Source: Jiella endophytica
GTDB lineage: Bacteria > Pseudomonadota > Alphaproteobacteria > Rhizobiales > Rhizobiaceae
Reading direction: 5' to 3'
DNA length: 64,000 nt
NCBI RefSeq assembly: GCF_004519335.1
Contig: NZ_SOZD01000002.1
Location: 620,001-684,000 of the forward strand
Below are positions 38,100 to 46,510 of this stretch, in pieces (the first letter of the stretch is position 1; every line of letters starts with the position of its first letter). The notes beneath the pieces were generated by a model, which worked only from the letters and a program-made list of their open reading frames with translations, was not told where the DNA came from and did no database searches. The position numbers were made by a program, and so were the translations under genes.

Positions 38100-39365
38100 C
38101 TACTCCCACTCTCTGCGCTTGAGCCGGCGAAGCCGCTTCTCGAGCTTGTCGAGATTGTCGGCGGCGCTGCCGCGCCCGGCCAGCGTCTCGTTGACCGCCG
38201 TCCAGAACTCCTTGGAGACCTCGTTATACTGGCGCTTGGTGGGCGCCGAGGGCCGCGGTACGGCGTTTTCGACCACCTCGCCCCAGCTGGCGACGATCGG
38301 CTGGGCCTTGGCGATCTCGGGATCGTCATAGAGCGCGGTGATGGTCGGCAGGCGCGACTGGTTGAGGGCGCGCTGCTTCTGGGCCTTTTCCGAGCTCAGG
38401 AACTTCACGAGCTCGATGGCGGCGTCCTGGTGCTTGGAATATTTCGAGATGGCAAGGTTCCAGCCGCCGAGACAGGCGGCCGACTTGCCGCCCTCGCCGG
38501 CCGGCAGCGGCACCACGTCGAACTTGCCCTTCACCGCCGAATCCGCGCCGTTCGACAGCGCATAGGCATAGGGCCAGTTGCGCATGAAGACGGCGTTGCC
38601 GGTCTGCCAGACGCCGCGCGATTCCTCTTCCTTGTAGGAAAGGACGCCGTCGGGAGCGATGGTGCCGATCCAGCCCTTGACCATTTCGAGGGCGGCAGCG
38701 GCCTTTTCGTTGTTGATGGTGATGTCGCCTTCCGCCGAAACGATCCGGCCGCCATCACTGGAGGCGACCCATTCGAGGCCGTCGCAGGTCAGGCCCTCAT
38801 ATGGCGCGCCCTGGAAGACGAAGCCGGTGAGCTGGCCGTTGCCGGCCTCATGCTCCTTGTCGACGATCTCCTTGGCGGTTTCGGCGAGTTCCGACCAGGT
38901 CTTGGGGGGCTCCTTGCCGTATTTTTCCAGAAGATCGGTCCGGTAATACAGAGCCGGTGCATCGGTATACATCGGGAAGGCGACGAGCTTGCCGTCGACC
39001 GTCTGGGATTCGATGATCGAGGGATTGTGCCTGGGCGTCTCGTCCTTCATCGCATCCTTGAGGTCGACGAAGCTCCCGGCGAGCTGCGGCGCCCAGATCA
39101 CGTCGGTGCGATAGACGTCGACATCCTCGTTGCCGGCCGAAAGCCAGAGCCGGTACTGACCGAACTGGTCGGTCGTCGAAGCCGGCATCTCCACGATCTT
39201 GACGGTGTGGCCGCTTTCCTTCTCGAACTCGTCGAGCTGCATGCGCAGCTCGGAAATGTCCTTACCGACCGAGCCCGAGACCAGCGCCAGTTCTTCGGCG
39301 CTCGCTCCGCCGGCGCAGAACAACGCACTCGCCGCCACGGCGGCGGCCATGTTGCGGAAATTCAT
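38100..39365 (-). CDS. Alpha-glucoside (trehalose/maltose-type) ABC binding protein
   Basis: A 421-residue periplasmic solute-binding protein of family 1. A Sec signal peptide (MAAAVAASALFCAGGASA) precedes the mature start EELALVSGSVGKDIS. The FEKESGHTVKIVEMP and DVDVYRTDVIWAPQLAG segments match the trehalose/maltose-binding subgroup (ThuE-like). By position it is aglE, but sequence features lean to ThuE, so no symbol is given. The ATG at 39365 follows GGGAGGAAGG, an excellent ribosome site, and supports this start over 39533. It heads the sugar operon. Confidence 0.88.
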   Translation of the reverse strand: MNFRNMAAAVAASALFCAGGASAEELALVSGSVGKDISELRMQLDEFEKESGHTVKIVEMPASTTDQFGQYRLWLSAGNEDVDVYRTDVIWAPQLAGSFVDLKDAMKDETPRHNPSIIESQTVDGKLVAFPMYTDAPALYYRTDLLEKYGKEPPKTWSELAETAKEIVDKEHEAGNGQLTGFVFQGAPYEGLTCDGLEWVASSDGGRIVSAEGDITINNEKAAAALEMVKGWIGTIAPDGVLSYKEEESRGVWQTGNAVFMRNWPYAYALSNGADSAVKGKFDVVPLPAGEGGKSAACLGGWNLAISKYSKHQDAAIELVKFLSSEKAQKQRALNQSRLPTITALYDDPEIAKAQPIVASWGEVVENAVPRPSAPTKRQYNEVSKEFWTAVNETLAGRGSAADNLDKLEKRLRRLKRREWE

Positions 39366-39492
39366 CCACCTTCCTCCCTTGGTTGGTCGTCGATGCGACA
39401 CCTGCCGGGCGCGTCTTGGCGACGTCTGAAGACGGCGGGCCTCCCAACCCGCACCACAGGCGTTTCCGCCCGCGTCTTTCCCGTTACAAAGA

Positions 39493-39528
39493 ATGCTAGA
39501 CGACCAACCAAGAAAGACAAGTTGTCTT
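39493..39528 (-). promoter_or_regulatory. Candidate promoter with overlapping operator for the sugar operon
   Basis: On the minus strand TTGTCT (39520-39515) and TAGCAT (39498-39493) are spaced 16 bp and form a reasonable sigma-70-type promoter about 120 bp before the binding-protein ATG. A perfect 15-bp inverted repeat, AAGACAA-G-TTGTCTT (39514-39528), covers the -35 element and is a likely repressor site, for example of a LacI-family regulator. No such regulator gene is in the window. Confidence 0.5.
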
Positions 39529-39637
39529 GGCAAATTCGCCGGAGAGACTGACGCAAAGGACCGTGAAGATCACCGCCGACGGGAGATCGGCCCGATCGAC
39601 GACTTTCAGGTGATCATCGCGGCGTGCAGCGACACTG

Positions 39638-39657
39638 CCGGCGTCTAGAAACGCCGG
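39638..39657 (-). terminator. Hairpin at the end of the urea transporter operon
   Basis: CCGGCGT-N6-ACGCCGG forms a perfect 7-bp GC-rich stem about 22 bp beyond the urtE stop codon. On the minus strand it is not followed by a clear T-run, so intrinsic termination is likely weak or Rho-assisted. Confidence 0.4.
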
Positions 39658-39679
39658 AAAACCCGGGAATTGCGCGCGC

Positions 39680-40375
39680 TCAGACGGTCAGGTGCTTCCT
39701 GACCTCGGGGTCGTCGAGACCCTCAGCCGGGCCTTCGAAGACGATCTCGCCACGATCCATCACATACACCTTGTCGGCGAGTTCCCGGCAGAAATCGAGA
39801 TACTGCTCGACGAGCAGGATGGCGATGCCGGAATTCTCCTTGAGGAACCGGATCGCCCGGCCGATGTCCTTGATGATCGACGGCTGGATGCCCTCGGTCG
39901 GCTCGTCCAGCACCAGGAGCCGCGGCCGCGTCACCAGCGCGCGGCCGATGGCGAGCTGCTGTTGCTGCCCGCCGGAAAGGTCGCCGCCGCGGCGCGACAG
40001 CATGTCCTTCAGGACCGGGAACAGCTCGTAGACATGATCCGGGATCGAGCGCTCGGAGGCCTTGAGCGGCGCATAGCCGGTCTGCAGGTTTTCGCGGACG
40101 GTGAGGAGCGGGAAGATCTCGCGGCCCTGGGGCACGAAGCCGATGCCGCGGCGGGCCCGGTTGTAGGGCGCCTCGCGGCCGAGCGGATCGCCGTCGAGGG
40201 CGATCTCGCCGCGGCGGATCGGCTGCTGGCCGACGATCGCCCTCAAAAGCGAGGTCTTGCCGACACCGTTGCGGCCGAGGACGCAGGTGATCTCGCCCTG
40301 TTTCGCCCCGATCGAAACGCCACGCAGCGCCTGCGCAGCGCCGTAATAGAGATCGACATTGGAAACGCTCAGCAT
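39680..40375 (-). CDS. urtE: Urea ABC transporter ATP-binding protein UrtE
   Basis: A 231-residue ATPase of the LivF-like branched-chain amino acid/urea class. Walker A is GRNGVGKTS, the signature is LSGGQQQQLAIGRAL, and Walker B is LLVLDEPTEGIQP, where TEGIQPS is characteristic of UrtE. The ATG of MLSVSNVDLYYG (40375) is chosen; the frame opens at 40417 with Arg/Pro-rich residues unlike the family. It is the last gene of urtABCDE, separated from urtD by 262 bp that hold a palindromic repeat. Confidence 0.93.
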   Translation of the reverse strand: MLSVSNVDLYYGAAQALRGVSIGAKQGEITCVLGRNGVGKTSLLRAIVGQQPIRRGEIALDGDPLGREAPYNRARRGIGFVPQGREIFPLLTVRENLQTGYAPLKASERSIPDHVYELFPVLKDMLSRRGGDLSGGQQQQLAIGRALVTRPRLLVLDEPTEGIQPSIIKDIGRAIRFLKENSGIAILLVEQYLDFCRELADKVYVMDRGEIVFEGPAEGLDDPEVRKHLTV

Positions 40376-40479
40376 GGGGTGGTTCTCCCGTCGCGGCGGC
40401 CGAAGTCTGCGAGGCACGAAGCCTCGACGGTCGTCACCCCGGCCTTCCGATCGCCGCCGTGAAGTCTCCGGCCCAGCAC

Positions 40480-40602
40480 CCCCATCTTGAGGTGCGAGTG
40501 TGCTCGAAGAGCGGGGAAGCCTCGAAGGGCGAGGATGCGATAGTGCCCCATGTCCCCTCGTCCTTCGAGGCTCGCCACGGCTCGCACCTCAGGATGAGGG
40601 GA
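40480..40602. repeat. Intergenic palindromic repeat between urtE and urtD
   Basis: Nested imperfect inverted repeats: the outer arms are CCCATCTTGAGGTGCGAG (40481-40498) and CTCGCACCTCAGGATGAGGG (40581-40600), and the inner arms AGCCTCGAAGGGCGAGGA and CCCTCGTCCTTCGAGGCT. The GAGGTGCGAG and CCTTCGAGGCTCGC words recur in intergenic repeats of many alphaproteobacteria. The transcript would fold into a long hairpin. It is transcribed within the urt operon. Confidence 0.72.
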
Positions 40603-40637
40603 CGGATCCCGCCTCGCGACAATACACCGACTGCTGC

Positions 40638-41588
40638 TCATCGTCCGAGATACACCTCGATCACCTTCGGATCGTTCGACACCTTGTCGAGGGTTCCCTC
40701 CGACAGCACCGAGCCCTCGTGCAGGCAGGTGACCTTCACCCCGAGCGCCCGGACGAAATGCATGTCGTGCTCGACGACCACCACCGAATGGTGCTGGGCG
40801 ATCTCGCGCAGGAGCCGGGCGGTTTCCTCGGTTTCGGCGTCGGTCATGCCGGCGACCGGTTCGTCGACCAGCAGGAGTTCGGGGTCCTGGGCGAGCAGCA
40901 TGCCGATCTCCAGCCACTGCTTCTGACCGTGGCTGAGGTTCGCCGCATAGGTCTTTCGCCGCGCCGTCAGCCGCGTCGTTTCGAGGATCGTCTCGATCCT
41001 GTCGCGCTCCGCCCGGTCCTTGCGATGGACGAGCGCCCCCAGCACCGAGCGCGGCCCGGCCAGAGACAGGCGGATATTGTCCTCCACCGTGTGGCTCTCG
41101 AAGACCGTCGGCTTCTGGAACTTGCGGCCGATGCCCATGGAGGCGATCGCCGCCTCGTCGTGATGGGTGAGGTCGACATCGCCGGCGAAGAAGACCTCGC
41201 CCTTGTCGGGCCGGGTCTTGCCGGTGATGATGTCCATCATCGTCGTCTTGCCGGCGCCGTTCGGCCCGATGATCGCCCGCATCTCGCCCTTCTGGATGAC
41301 GAGGGAGAGGTTGTTGATCGCCTTGAAGCCGTCGAAGCTCTTGGTGACGCCGTTGAGATAGAGCAGCGTGTCGCGCCGCGCGAGGCCCTGCGCTTCGGCG
41401 GCGAGTCGGCGATCATGGAGGACGGTGGCGTATGGATGCGGCGAGACGAAAGGTTCGCCATGGACGGCGCCGTTGCCGACCGGTTCAGCCGCGGCCGGCG
41501 CCGGACCGGCGGGAGGCCTGGCATTGCCCTGTGGCTCGCTCAGCGCCCGGAATTCGTCGGCGACTTTCTGGATGATGCTGTCGGACAT
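40638..41588 (-). CDS. urtD: Urea ABC transporter ATP-binding protein UrtD
   Basis: A 316-residue LivG-like ATPase. An N-terminal extension of about 75 residues, low in complexity, precedes the ATPase core: Walker A GPNGAGKTT, the signature LSHGQKQWLEIGM (an SHGQ variant typical of UrtD) and Walker B LLLVDEPVAGMTD. The start at the ATG 41588 has GGAG 8 bp upstream; a GTG at 41597 overlapping the urtC stop (GTGA) is an alternative. It pairs with UrtE to drive urea uptake. Confidence 0.93.
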   Translation of the reverse strand: MSDSIIQKVADEFRALSEPQGNARPPAGPAPAAAEPVGNGAVHGEPFVSPHPYATVLHDRRLAAEAQGLARRDTLLYLNGVTKSFDGFKAINNLSLVIQKGEMRAIIGPNGAGKTTMMDIITGKTRPDKGEVFFAGDVDLTHHDEAAIASMGIGRKFQKPTVFESHTVEDNIRLSLAGPRSVLGALVHRKDRAERDRIETILETTRLTARRKTYAANLSHGQKQWLEIGMLLAQDPELLLVDEPVAGMTDAETEETARLLREIAQHHSVVVVEHDMHFVRALGVKVTCLHEGSVLSEGTLDKVSNDPKVIEVYLGR

Positions 41589-41593
41589 CGCCG

Positions 41594-42754
41594 TCACTCC
41601 GCCGGGCCCGGAACGGCTTGCGCGTCTCCGCCGCTCTCGTCCTTTTCGGCATCCTTCGCCCGGCGGATCGAGCGCAGGGCGTCCCAGCCGTGATCGATCG
41701 TGCCGACGATACCGCGGGGCAGGACCAGCGTCACGAAGACGAACAGGCCGCCCAGCATGAACAGCCAGAATTCCGGCGCGGCGGCGGTGAAGACGGTCTT
41801 GCCGTAATTGACGAGCAATGCCCCGATGACCGGACCGATCAGCGTGCCGCGGCCACCGACGGCCGCCCAGACCACCACTTCGATCGAGTTCACCGGCGCG
41901 AATTCGCCGGGATTGATAATGCCGACCTGCGGCACGTAGAGCGCCCCGGCGATCCCCGCCATGATGCCGGAGACGGTGAAGGCGAAGAGCTTCACATATT
42001 GCGGTCGCCAGCCGATAAAACGGGTGCGGCTTTCGGCATCGCGCACGGCGATCATCAGCTTGCCGAGCTTGGACCGGGTGATCCAGCCGACGAGGAGGAC
42101 GGCAATGGCGAGCGCGATGCAGCTTGCCGCAAAGAGCCCCGCACGGGTCGAGGCCGCCTGGATCGGGAAGCCGAGGATGTCCTTGAAGTCGGTCAGGCCG
42201 TTATTGCCGCCGAAGCCCATGTCGTTTCTGAAGAAGGCGAGCAGCAGCGCATAGGTCATCGCCTGGGTGATGATCGACAGATAGACGCCGGTGACGCGCG
42301 ATCGAAAGGCGAAGAAGCCGAAGACGAAGGCGAGCAGCCCCGGCACCAGCACCACCATCAGGCAGGCGAACCAGAACTGGTCGAAGCCCAGCCAGTACCA
42401 GGGCAATTCCTTCCAGTTCAAAAACACCATGAAGTCCGGCAGAACGGGATTGCCATAGACGCCGCGCGAGCCGATCTGGCGCATCAGATACATGCCCATG
42501 GCATAGCCGCCGAGGGCGAAGAAGGCGCCGTGGCCGAGCGACAGGATGCCGACATAGCCCCAGACGAGATCGAGCGAGAGGGCGAGCAGCGCGTAGCAGA
42601 CATATTTGCCCCAGAGCGGCACCAGATAGGACGGCACGTGCAGGGCATGATCCGGCGGCAGCGCCAGATTGGCGAGCGGCACGAGAATCGCCGCCGCGAG
42701 AATGACCGCAACGAGGATCCAGACCCGTGGGCCGAGGAAGCGGGCTAGCAGCAT
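41594..42754 (-). CDS. urtC: Urea ABC transporter permease UrtC
   Basis: A 386-residue LivM-like inner-membrane permease with roughly ten membrane helices. The block GYVGILSLGHGAFFALGGYAMGMYL is the signature of the family, and SRTRFIGWRPQYVKLFAF marks the cytoplasmic coupling region. The cytoplasmic C-terminal tail of about 30 residues is charged. The start has GGAGG upstream. It forms the channel with UrtB. The gap to urtB (247 bp) contains a RIME-like palindrome. Confidence 0.94.
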   Translation of the reverse strand: MLLARFLGPRVWILVAVILAAAILVPLANLALPPDHALHVPSYLVPLWGKYVCYALLALSLDLVWGYVGILSLGHGAFFALGGYAMGMYLMRQIGSRGVYGNPVLPDFMVFLNWKELPWYWLGFDQFWFACLMVVLVPGLLAFVFGFFAFRSRVTGVYLSIITQAMTYALLLAFFRNDMGFGGNNGLTDFKDILGFPIQAASTRAGLFAASCIALAIAVLLVGWITRSKLGKLMIAVRDAESRTRFIGWRPQYVKLFAFTVSGIMAGIAGALYVPQVGIINPGEFAPVNSIEVVVWAAVGGRGTLIGPVIGALLVNYGKTVFTAAAPEFWLFMLGGLFVFVTLVLPRGIVGTIDHGWDALRSIRRAKDAEKDESGGDAQAVPGPAE

Positions 42755-42809
42755 CGCGCGACCTCCGGGCAGAGCCCCGGAACATGCGACCGCCCTTTGC
42801 GACTAGCCT

Positions 42810-42949
42810 GATCTCCCCCCTCGAGGGGGAGATGCCTGGCAAGGCAGAGGGGGGCGCGCAGGGCGCTTCGTTCTCCGATTTCCAACGGTTGCAGCTGCCG
42901 CCTACCCCCCTCTGGGCTGCCGCCCATCTCCCCCTCAAGGGGGGAGATC
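42810..42949. repeat. RIME-like intergenic palindromic element
   Basis: A 140-bp element bounded by near-perfect inverted ends, GATCTCCCCCCTCGAGGGGG at the left and CCCCTCAAGGGGGGAGATC at the right, each end itself a small palindrome. The inner parts (GGCAGAGGGGGG and CCCCCCTCTGGGCTGCC) also pair. Layout and sequence resemble the RIME/Bru-RS repeats of rhizobia and brucellae. It sits between urtB and urtC and would fold in the operon mRNA. Confidence 0.78.
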
Positions 42950-43001
42950 GGCCAATCGCTGACGCCAACGCTTAAAATCGCGAATATCGACCCGATCCCG
43001 C

Positions 43002-44624
43002 TCATGCCTCGACGAACCTTCCCTTCTGGGCGAACAGGCCGCGGGGGCGCTTCTGGATGAACAGGATGATCAGGACGAGCACGACGATCTTGCCGAGCAC
43101 CGCACCGGCAAAGGGTTCGAGAAACTTGTTGACGATGCCGAGGGTCATCGCGCCGACCAGCGTGCCCCACAGATTGCCGACCCCACCGAAGACGACGACC
43201 ATGAATGAGTCGATGATGTAGCCCTGGCCGAGATTGGGCGAGACATTGTCGATCTGGCTGAGCGCGACGCCGGCGATGCCGGCGATCCCCGAGCCCAGGG
43301 CAAAGGTCATCGCGTCGACCCAGGGGGTGCGGATGCCCATCGCCGCCGCCATCTTGCGGTTCTGGGTGACGGCCCGCATCTGCAGGCCGAGCGGCGTCTT
43401 GTTGAGAACGGCGAGCAGGGCTGCGAACACCACCAGCGCGAAGACGATGATCCACAGCCGGTTCCAGTTCACCGACATCAGGCCGAGATCGAAGGCGCCG
43501 GACATGAAGTCCGGATTGCCGACCTCGCGGTTCGACGGCCCGAAGATGGTGCGCACCGCCTGCTGCAGGATCAGCGACACCCCGAAGGTGGCGAGCAGCG
43601 TCTCCAGCGGCCGGCCGTAGAGAAAGCGGATCAGCCCGCGCTCCATGACGAGGCCAACGGCGCCGGCGACGAGGAAGGCGAGCGGCAGCGCGATGAACAG
43701 CGAGTACTCGAACAGGCCGGGGGCGTTGGTGCGGATGAACTCCTGGACGACATAGGTCGTATAGGCGCCGATCATCACCATCTCGCCATGGGCCATGTTG
43801 ATCACGCCCATCACCCCGAAGGTGATGGCGAGGCCGATGGCGGCGAGAAGCAGCACCGAGCCGAGCGACAGGCCGTACCAGACGTTCTGCATCTGGTTCC
43901 AGAAGGCGATGTTGTTCTGGATGGCGACGATCGCCGCCTCGGCTGCCTGCTTGGCCACCGGATCGTCGGTGGCCCCGGCAAAGCGGGTGAGCATCGTCAG
44001 GGATTCGCGGTCGGCCCGGTTGGCGAGGATCTTGGCGGCGGCCGCCTTTTCCTCGGCCGGCCGGTCGGAGACGAGGACGGCGCTCGCCCGCGCCTCCTCC
44101 ATGCGCGCCTTGACGCCGGCGTCCTCCTCCGACGCGATGGCGGCATCGAGCGGCTCGATCATTTCGGGATCGGCCTCGGAGAACAGCGTCTCGGCAGCGC
44201 GCATGCGCTGGGCCGCGCTGTCGGCGCCGAGCGTCAGGGATCCGAGGGCGGTGGTGACGGCGTTGCGGATGGAATTCTTGACGCGGACCTTCTGCATCTC
44301 GCCGCGCGGCACGGTGCCGGCGGCCTCGCCGGTCATCGGGTCGAAGATCTCGTAGTCGTCGCCCTTTCGCTTGCCGATGAACACCGCCTCGTCGCTCTCG
44401 CGCCAATAGAGGTCGCCGTCGCGCAGTGCCCTGAGCGCCCGAGCAACGTTCGCGTCACCCGTCCTGGCGAGTTCGGAAATGACGGCTTCGGTATCGTCGT
44501 AGCTCTGCTTGCCGCCGAATTTCTGGACGATCGCGGCCGGGTCCGCCGCCTGCTGCGCGACGGCAGGGGCAACGAAGAGCACGAAGGCAAGGCCCGCAAG
44601 GAGCCAGCGGATCGATCGGTTCAT
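43002..44624 (-). CDS. urtB: Urea ABC transporter permease UrtB
   Basis: A 540-residue LivH-like permease. Unlike LivH, it has a Sec signal peptide (LLAGLAFVLFVAPAVAQ) and a periplasmic N-terminal domain of about 210 residues, which is usual for UrtB. The membrane part starts near residue 250 with GLSLGSVLLLAAIGLAITFGVM and the conserved INMAHGEMVMIGAY. The last helix is followed by KRPRGLF, typical of the family. It is separated from urtA by 284 bp carrying a hairpin. Confidence 0.94.
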   Translation of the reverse strand: MNRSIRWLLAGLAFVLFVAPAVAQQAADPAAIVQKFGGKQSYDDTEAVISELARTGDANVARALRALRDGDLYWRESDEAVFIGKRKGDDYEIFDPMTGEAAGTVPRGEMQKVRVKNSIRNAVTTALGSLTLGADSAAQRMRAAETLFSEADPEMIEPLDAAIASEEDAGVKARMEEARASAVLVSDRPAEEKAAAAKILANRADRESLTMLTRFAGATDDPVAKQAAEAAIVAIQNNIAFWNQMQNVWYGLSLGSVLLLAAIGLAITFGVMGVINMAHGEMVMIGAYTTYVVQEFIRTNAPGLFEYSLFIALPLAFLVAGAVGLVMERGLIRFLYGRPLETLLATFGVSLILQQAVRTIFGPSNREVGNPDFMSGAFDLGLMSVNWNRLWIIVFALVVFAALLAVLNKTPLGLQMRAVTQNRKMAAAMGIRTPWVDAMTFALGSGIAGIAGVALSQIDNVSPNLGQGYIIDSFMVVVFGGVGNLWGTLVGAMTLGIVNKFLEPFAGAVLGKIVVLVLIILFIQKRPRGLFAQKGRFVEA

Positions 44625-44858
44625 CTGGTCTCGTCATCCTTGGCGGCCTGTGGCCGGCCAGCAGCCCGGCCACTTGCGGTGGACCGGAAGCCTTCAAAGC
44701 GGATGCAGGGCGGCTCGCGACAAGCCGCCCCGCCGGCGCTGCTTGGGAGGCAGGCATCGATGCTTTTGTCAGGGCGACGTCGATCGCCCCGACCGGGAGC
44801 AGGCTGCGCTTGGGAGAAGACGCGAGCCCCGGCCCGTTTCGCGCAAGCGGGAGGTTGC

Positions 44859-44890
44859 GGTCGGAAAGCCGGTGCCCAGGCGTTCCGACC
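44859..44890 (-). other. Intercistronic stem-loop after urtA
   Basis: On the minus strand GGTCGGAA and TTCCGACC form a perfect 8-bp stem, with an inner GCC/GGC pair, about 20 nt after the urtA stop codon. No T-run follows. It probably protects the urtA transcript or reduces read-through into urtB. Confidence 0.5.
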
Positions 44891-44908
44891 GGCTCCCGCC
44901 GGCGCGGA

Positions 44909-46228
44909 TCAGTTGGACTTCTCGGCCATGGTGTCGCCGAGGCACTTCTTCGCCTCGGTGTCGTAATTGCCGCATTTCAGGTCGACCCAGTCGGCCTCGA
45001 GCTTCTTCGATTCCGGCAGGAAATCCGACCAGGCATCGCCCGGGACGAGATCGTCGGTTTCGGAGACCACGTCGAACTGGCCCTCGTCGTTGATCTCGCC
45101 GATCAGCACCGGCTTGGTGATGTGATGGTTCGGCAGCATCTTCGAGGTGCCGCCCGTCAGGTTGGCCTGCTCGATGCCCGGCAGCGCGTCGATCACCTTG
45201 TCCGGATCGGTGGTGCCGGCCTTCTCGACCGCCTTCACCCACATGTTGAAGCCGATATAGTGGGCTTCCATCGGATCGTTGGTGACGCGGTCGTCATTGC
45301 CGATGAAGGCGTGCCACTTCTTGATGAAGTCCTTGTTCTCCGGCGTATCGACGGATTCGAAGTAGTTCCAGGCGGCGAGATGGCCGACCAGCGGACCGGT
45401 GTCGATGCCGGCGAGTTCCTCCTCGCCGACCGAGAAGGCGACGACCGGGATGTCGGTCGCCTTGATGCCCTGGTTGGCGAGCTCCTTGTAGAACGGCACG
45501 TTGGCGTCGCCGTTGATCGTCGAGACCACCGCCGTCTTCTTGCCGGCCGAGCCGAATTCCTTGATCTTGGAGACTTCCGTCTGCCAGTCGGAGAAGCCGA
45601 AGGGGGTGTAGTTGACGATGATGTCCTCGGCGGCGACGCCCTTGTCCTTCAGATACTGCTCGAGGATCTTGTTGGTCGTGCGCGGATAGACGTAGTCGGT
45701 GCCTTCCAGAACCCAGCGCTCGACGCCCTCGCCCATCAGATAGTCGACGGCGGGGATCGCCTGCTGGTTCGGCGCAGCGCCGGTGTAGAAGACGTTGCGC
45801 TCGGATTCCTCGCCCTCGTACTGGACCGGATAGAACAGGATCGAGTCGAGCTCCTTGAACACCGGCAGCACCGACTTGCGCGACACCGACGTCCAGCACC
45901 CGAAGACCACCGCCACCTTGTCCTGGCTGATCAGCTCGCGGGCCTTTTCGGCAAAGAGCGGCCAGTCCGAAGCCGGATCGACGACCACCGGTTCGAGCGG
46001 CCGGCCGAGGACGCCGCCCTTCTTGTTCTGCTCGTCGATGAGCATCAGCATGGCGTCCTTGAGGGTCGTCTCGGAGATCGCCATCGTTCCGGAAAGCGAG
46101 TGGAGGATGCCGACCTTGATCGGCTCGCCGCTCGGCTTGGTGTCCTGGGCGTGGGCCCCAGACAGACTGAAGGCGGTAATGGTGGCCGCCGCGGCCGTCT
46201 TCTGCATCCAGGTGATGGCTGATCGCAT
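44909..46228 (-). CDS. urtA: Urea ABC transporter substrate-binding protein UrtA
   Basis: A 439-residue periplasmic binding protein of the amide/urea (FmdD/UrtA) family. A signal peptide (AAAATITAFSLSGAHAQ) precedes the mature sequence with GILHSLSGTMAISE, WTSVSRKSVLPVFKE and PVQYEGEESERNVFYTGAAPNQQ, all UrtA hallmarks. It binds urea (and possibly short amides) with high affinity. It is the first gene of urtABCDE, behind a near-perfect sigma-54 promoter and with GGAGG 8 bp before the ATG. Urease genes are not in the window. Confidence 0.95.
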   Translation of the reverse strand: MRSAITWMQKTAAAATITAFSLSGAHAQDTKPSGEPIKVGILHSLSGTMAISETTLKDAMLMLIDEQNKKGGVLGRPLEPVVVDPASDWPLFAEKARELISQDKVAVVFGCWTSVSRKSVLPVFKELDSILFYPVQYEGEESERNVFYTGAAPNQQAIPAVDYLMGEGVERWVLEGTDYVYPRTTNKILEQYLKDKGVAAEDIIVNYTPFGFSDWQTEVSKIKEFGSAGKKTAVVSTINGDANVPFYKELANQGIKATDIPVVAFSVGEEELAGIDTGPLVGHLAAWNYFESVDTPENKDFIKKWHAFIGNDDRVTNDPMEAHYIGFNMWVKAVEKAGTTDPDKVIDALPGIEQANLTGGTSKMLPNHHITKPVLIGEINDEGQFDVVSETDDLVPGDAWSDFLPESKKLEADWVDLKCGNYDTEAKKCLGDTMAEKSN

Positions 46229-46280
46229 GTCTTACCTCCGGTCGTGCCGGGCTCGATTCCCGGCTTCGCGGAAGCGACGT

Positions 46281-46296
46281 TGCAAAGCCCGTGCCA
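46281..46296 (-). promoter_or_regulatory. Sigma-54 promoter of the urt operon
   Basis: On the minus strand TGGCACG-N4-TTGCA matches the sigma-54 consensus at every defined position, with GG at -24 and GC at -12 ten bases apart. Transcription would start near 46270, about 42 nt before urtA, and the leader contains a small hairpin (GCCGGG/CCCGGC, 46246-46264) before the ribosome site. This predicts nitrogen control through NtrC. An NtrC site was not recognised in the 46300-46510 region. Confidence 0.85.
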
Positions 46297-46510
46297 GACC
46301 TGCCTTTCCGTAAGGTCGCTTGGGGCCTTGGCCGCAGCCCGGTGCCTGCTCGGCTTTTGCCTGCGACAGATCGGGGCTATCGGGACAACTGGCACTTCGC
46401 AGGTCGACTAAAAATTAGGCGATCAGATCAACAAAGAGCCAAAAGCGGGCCCAAAGCCCATTCAATGGGCAGATCAGGCGGCCGAGGAAACTACCGGCGC
46501 CTCCCGAAGA

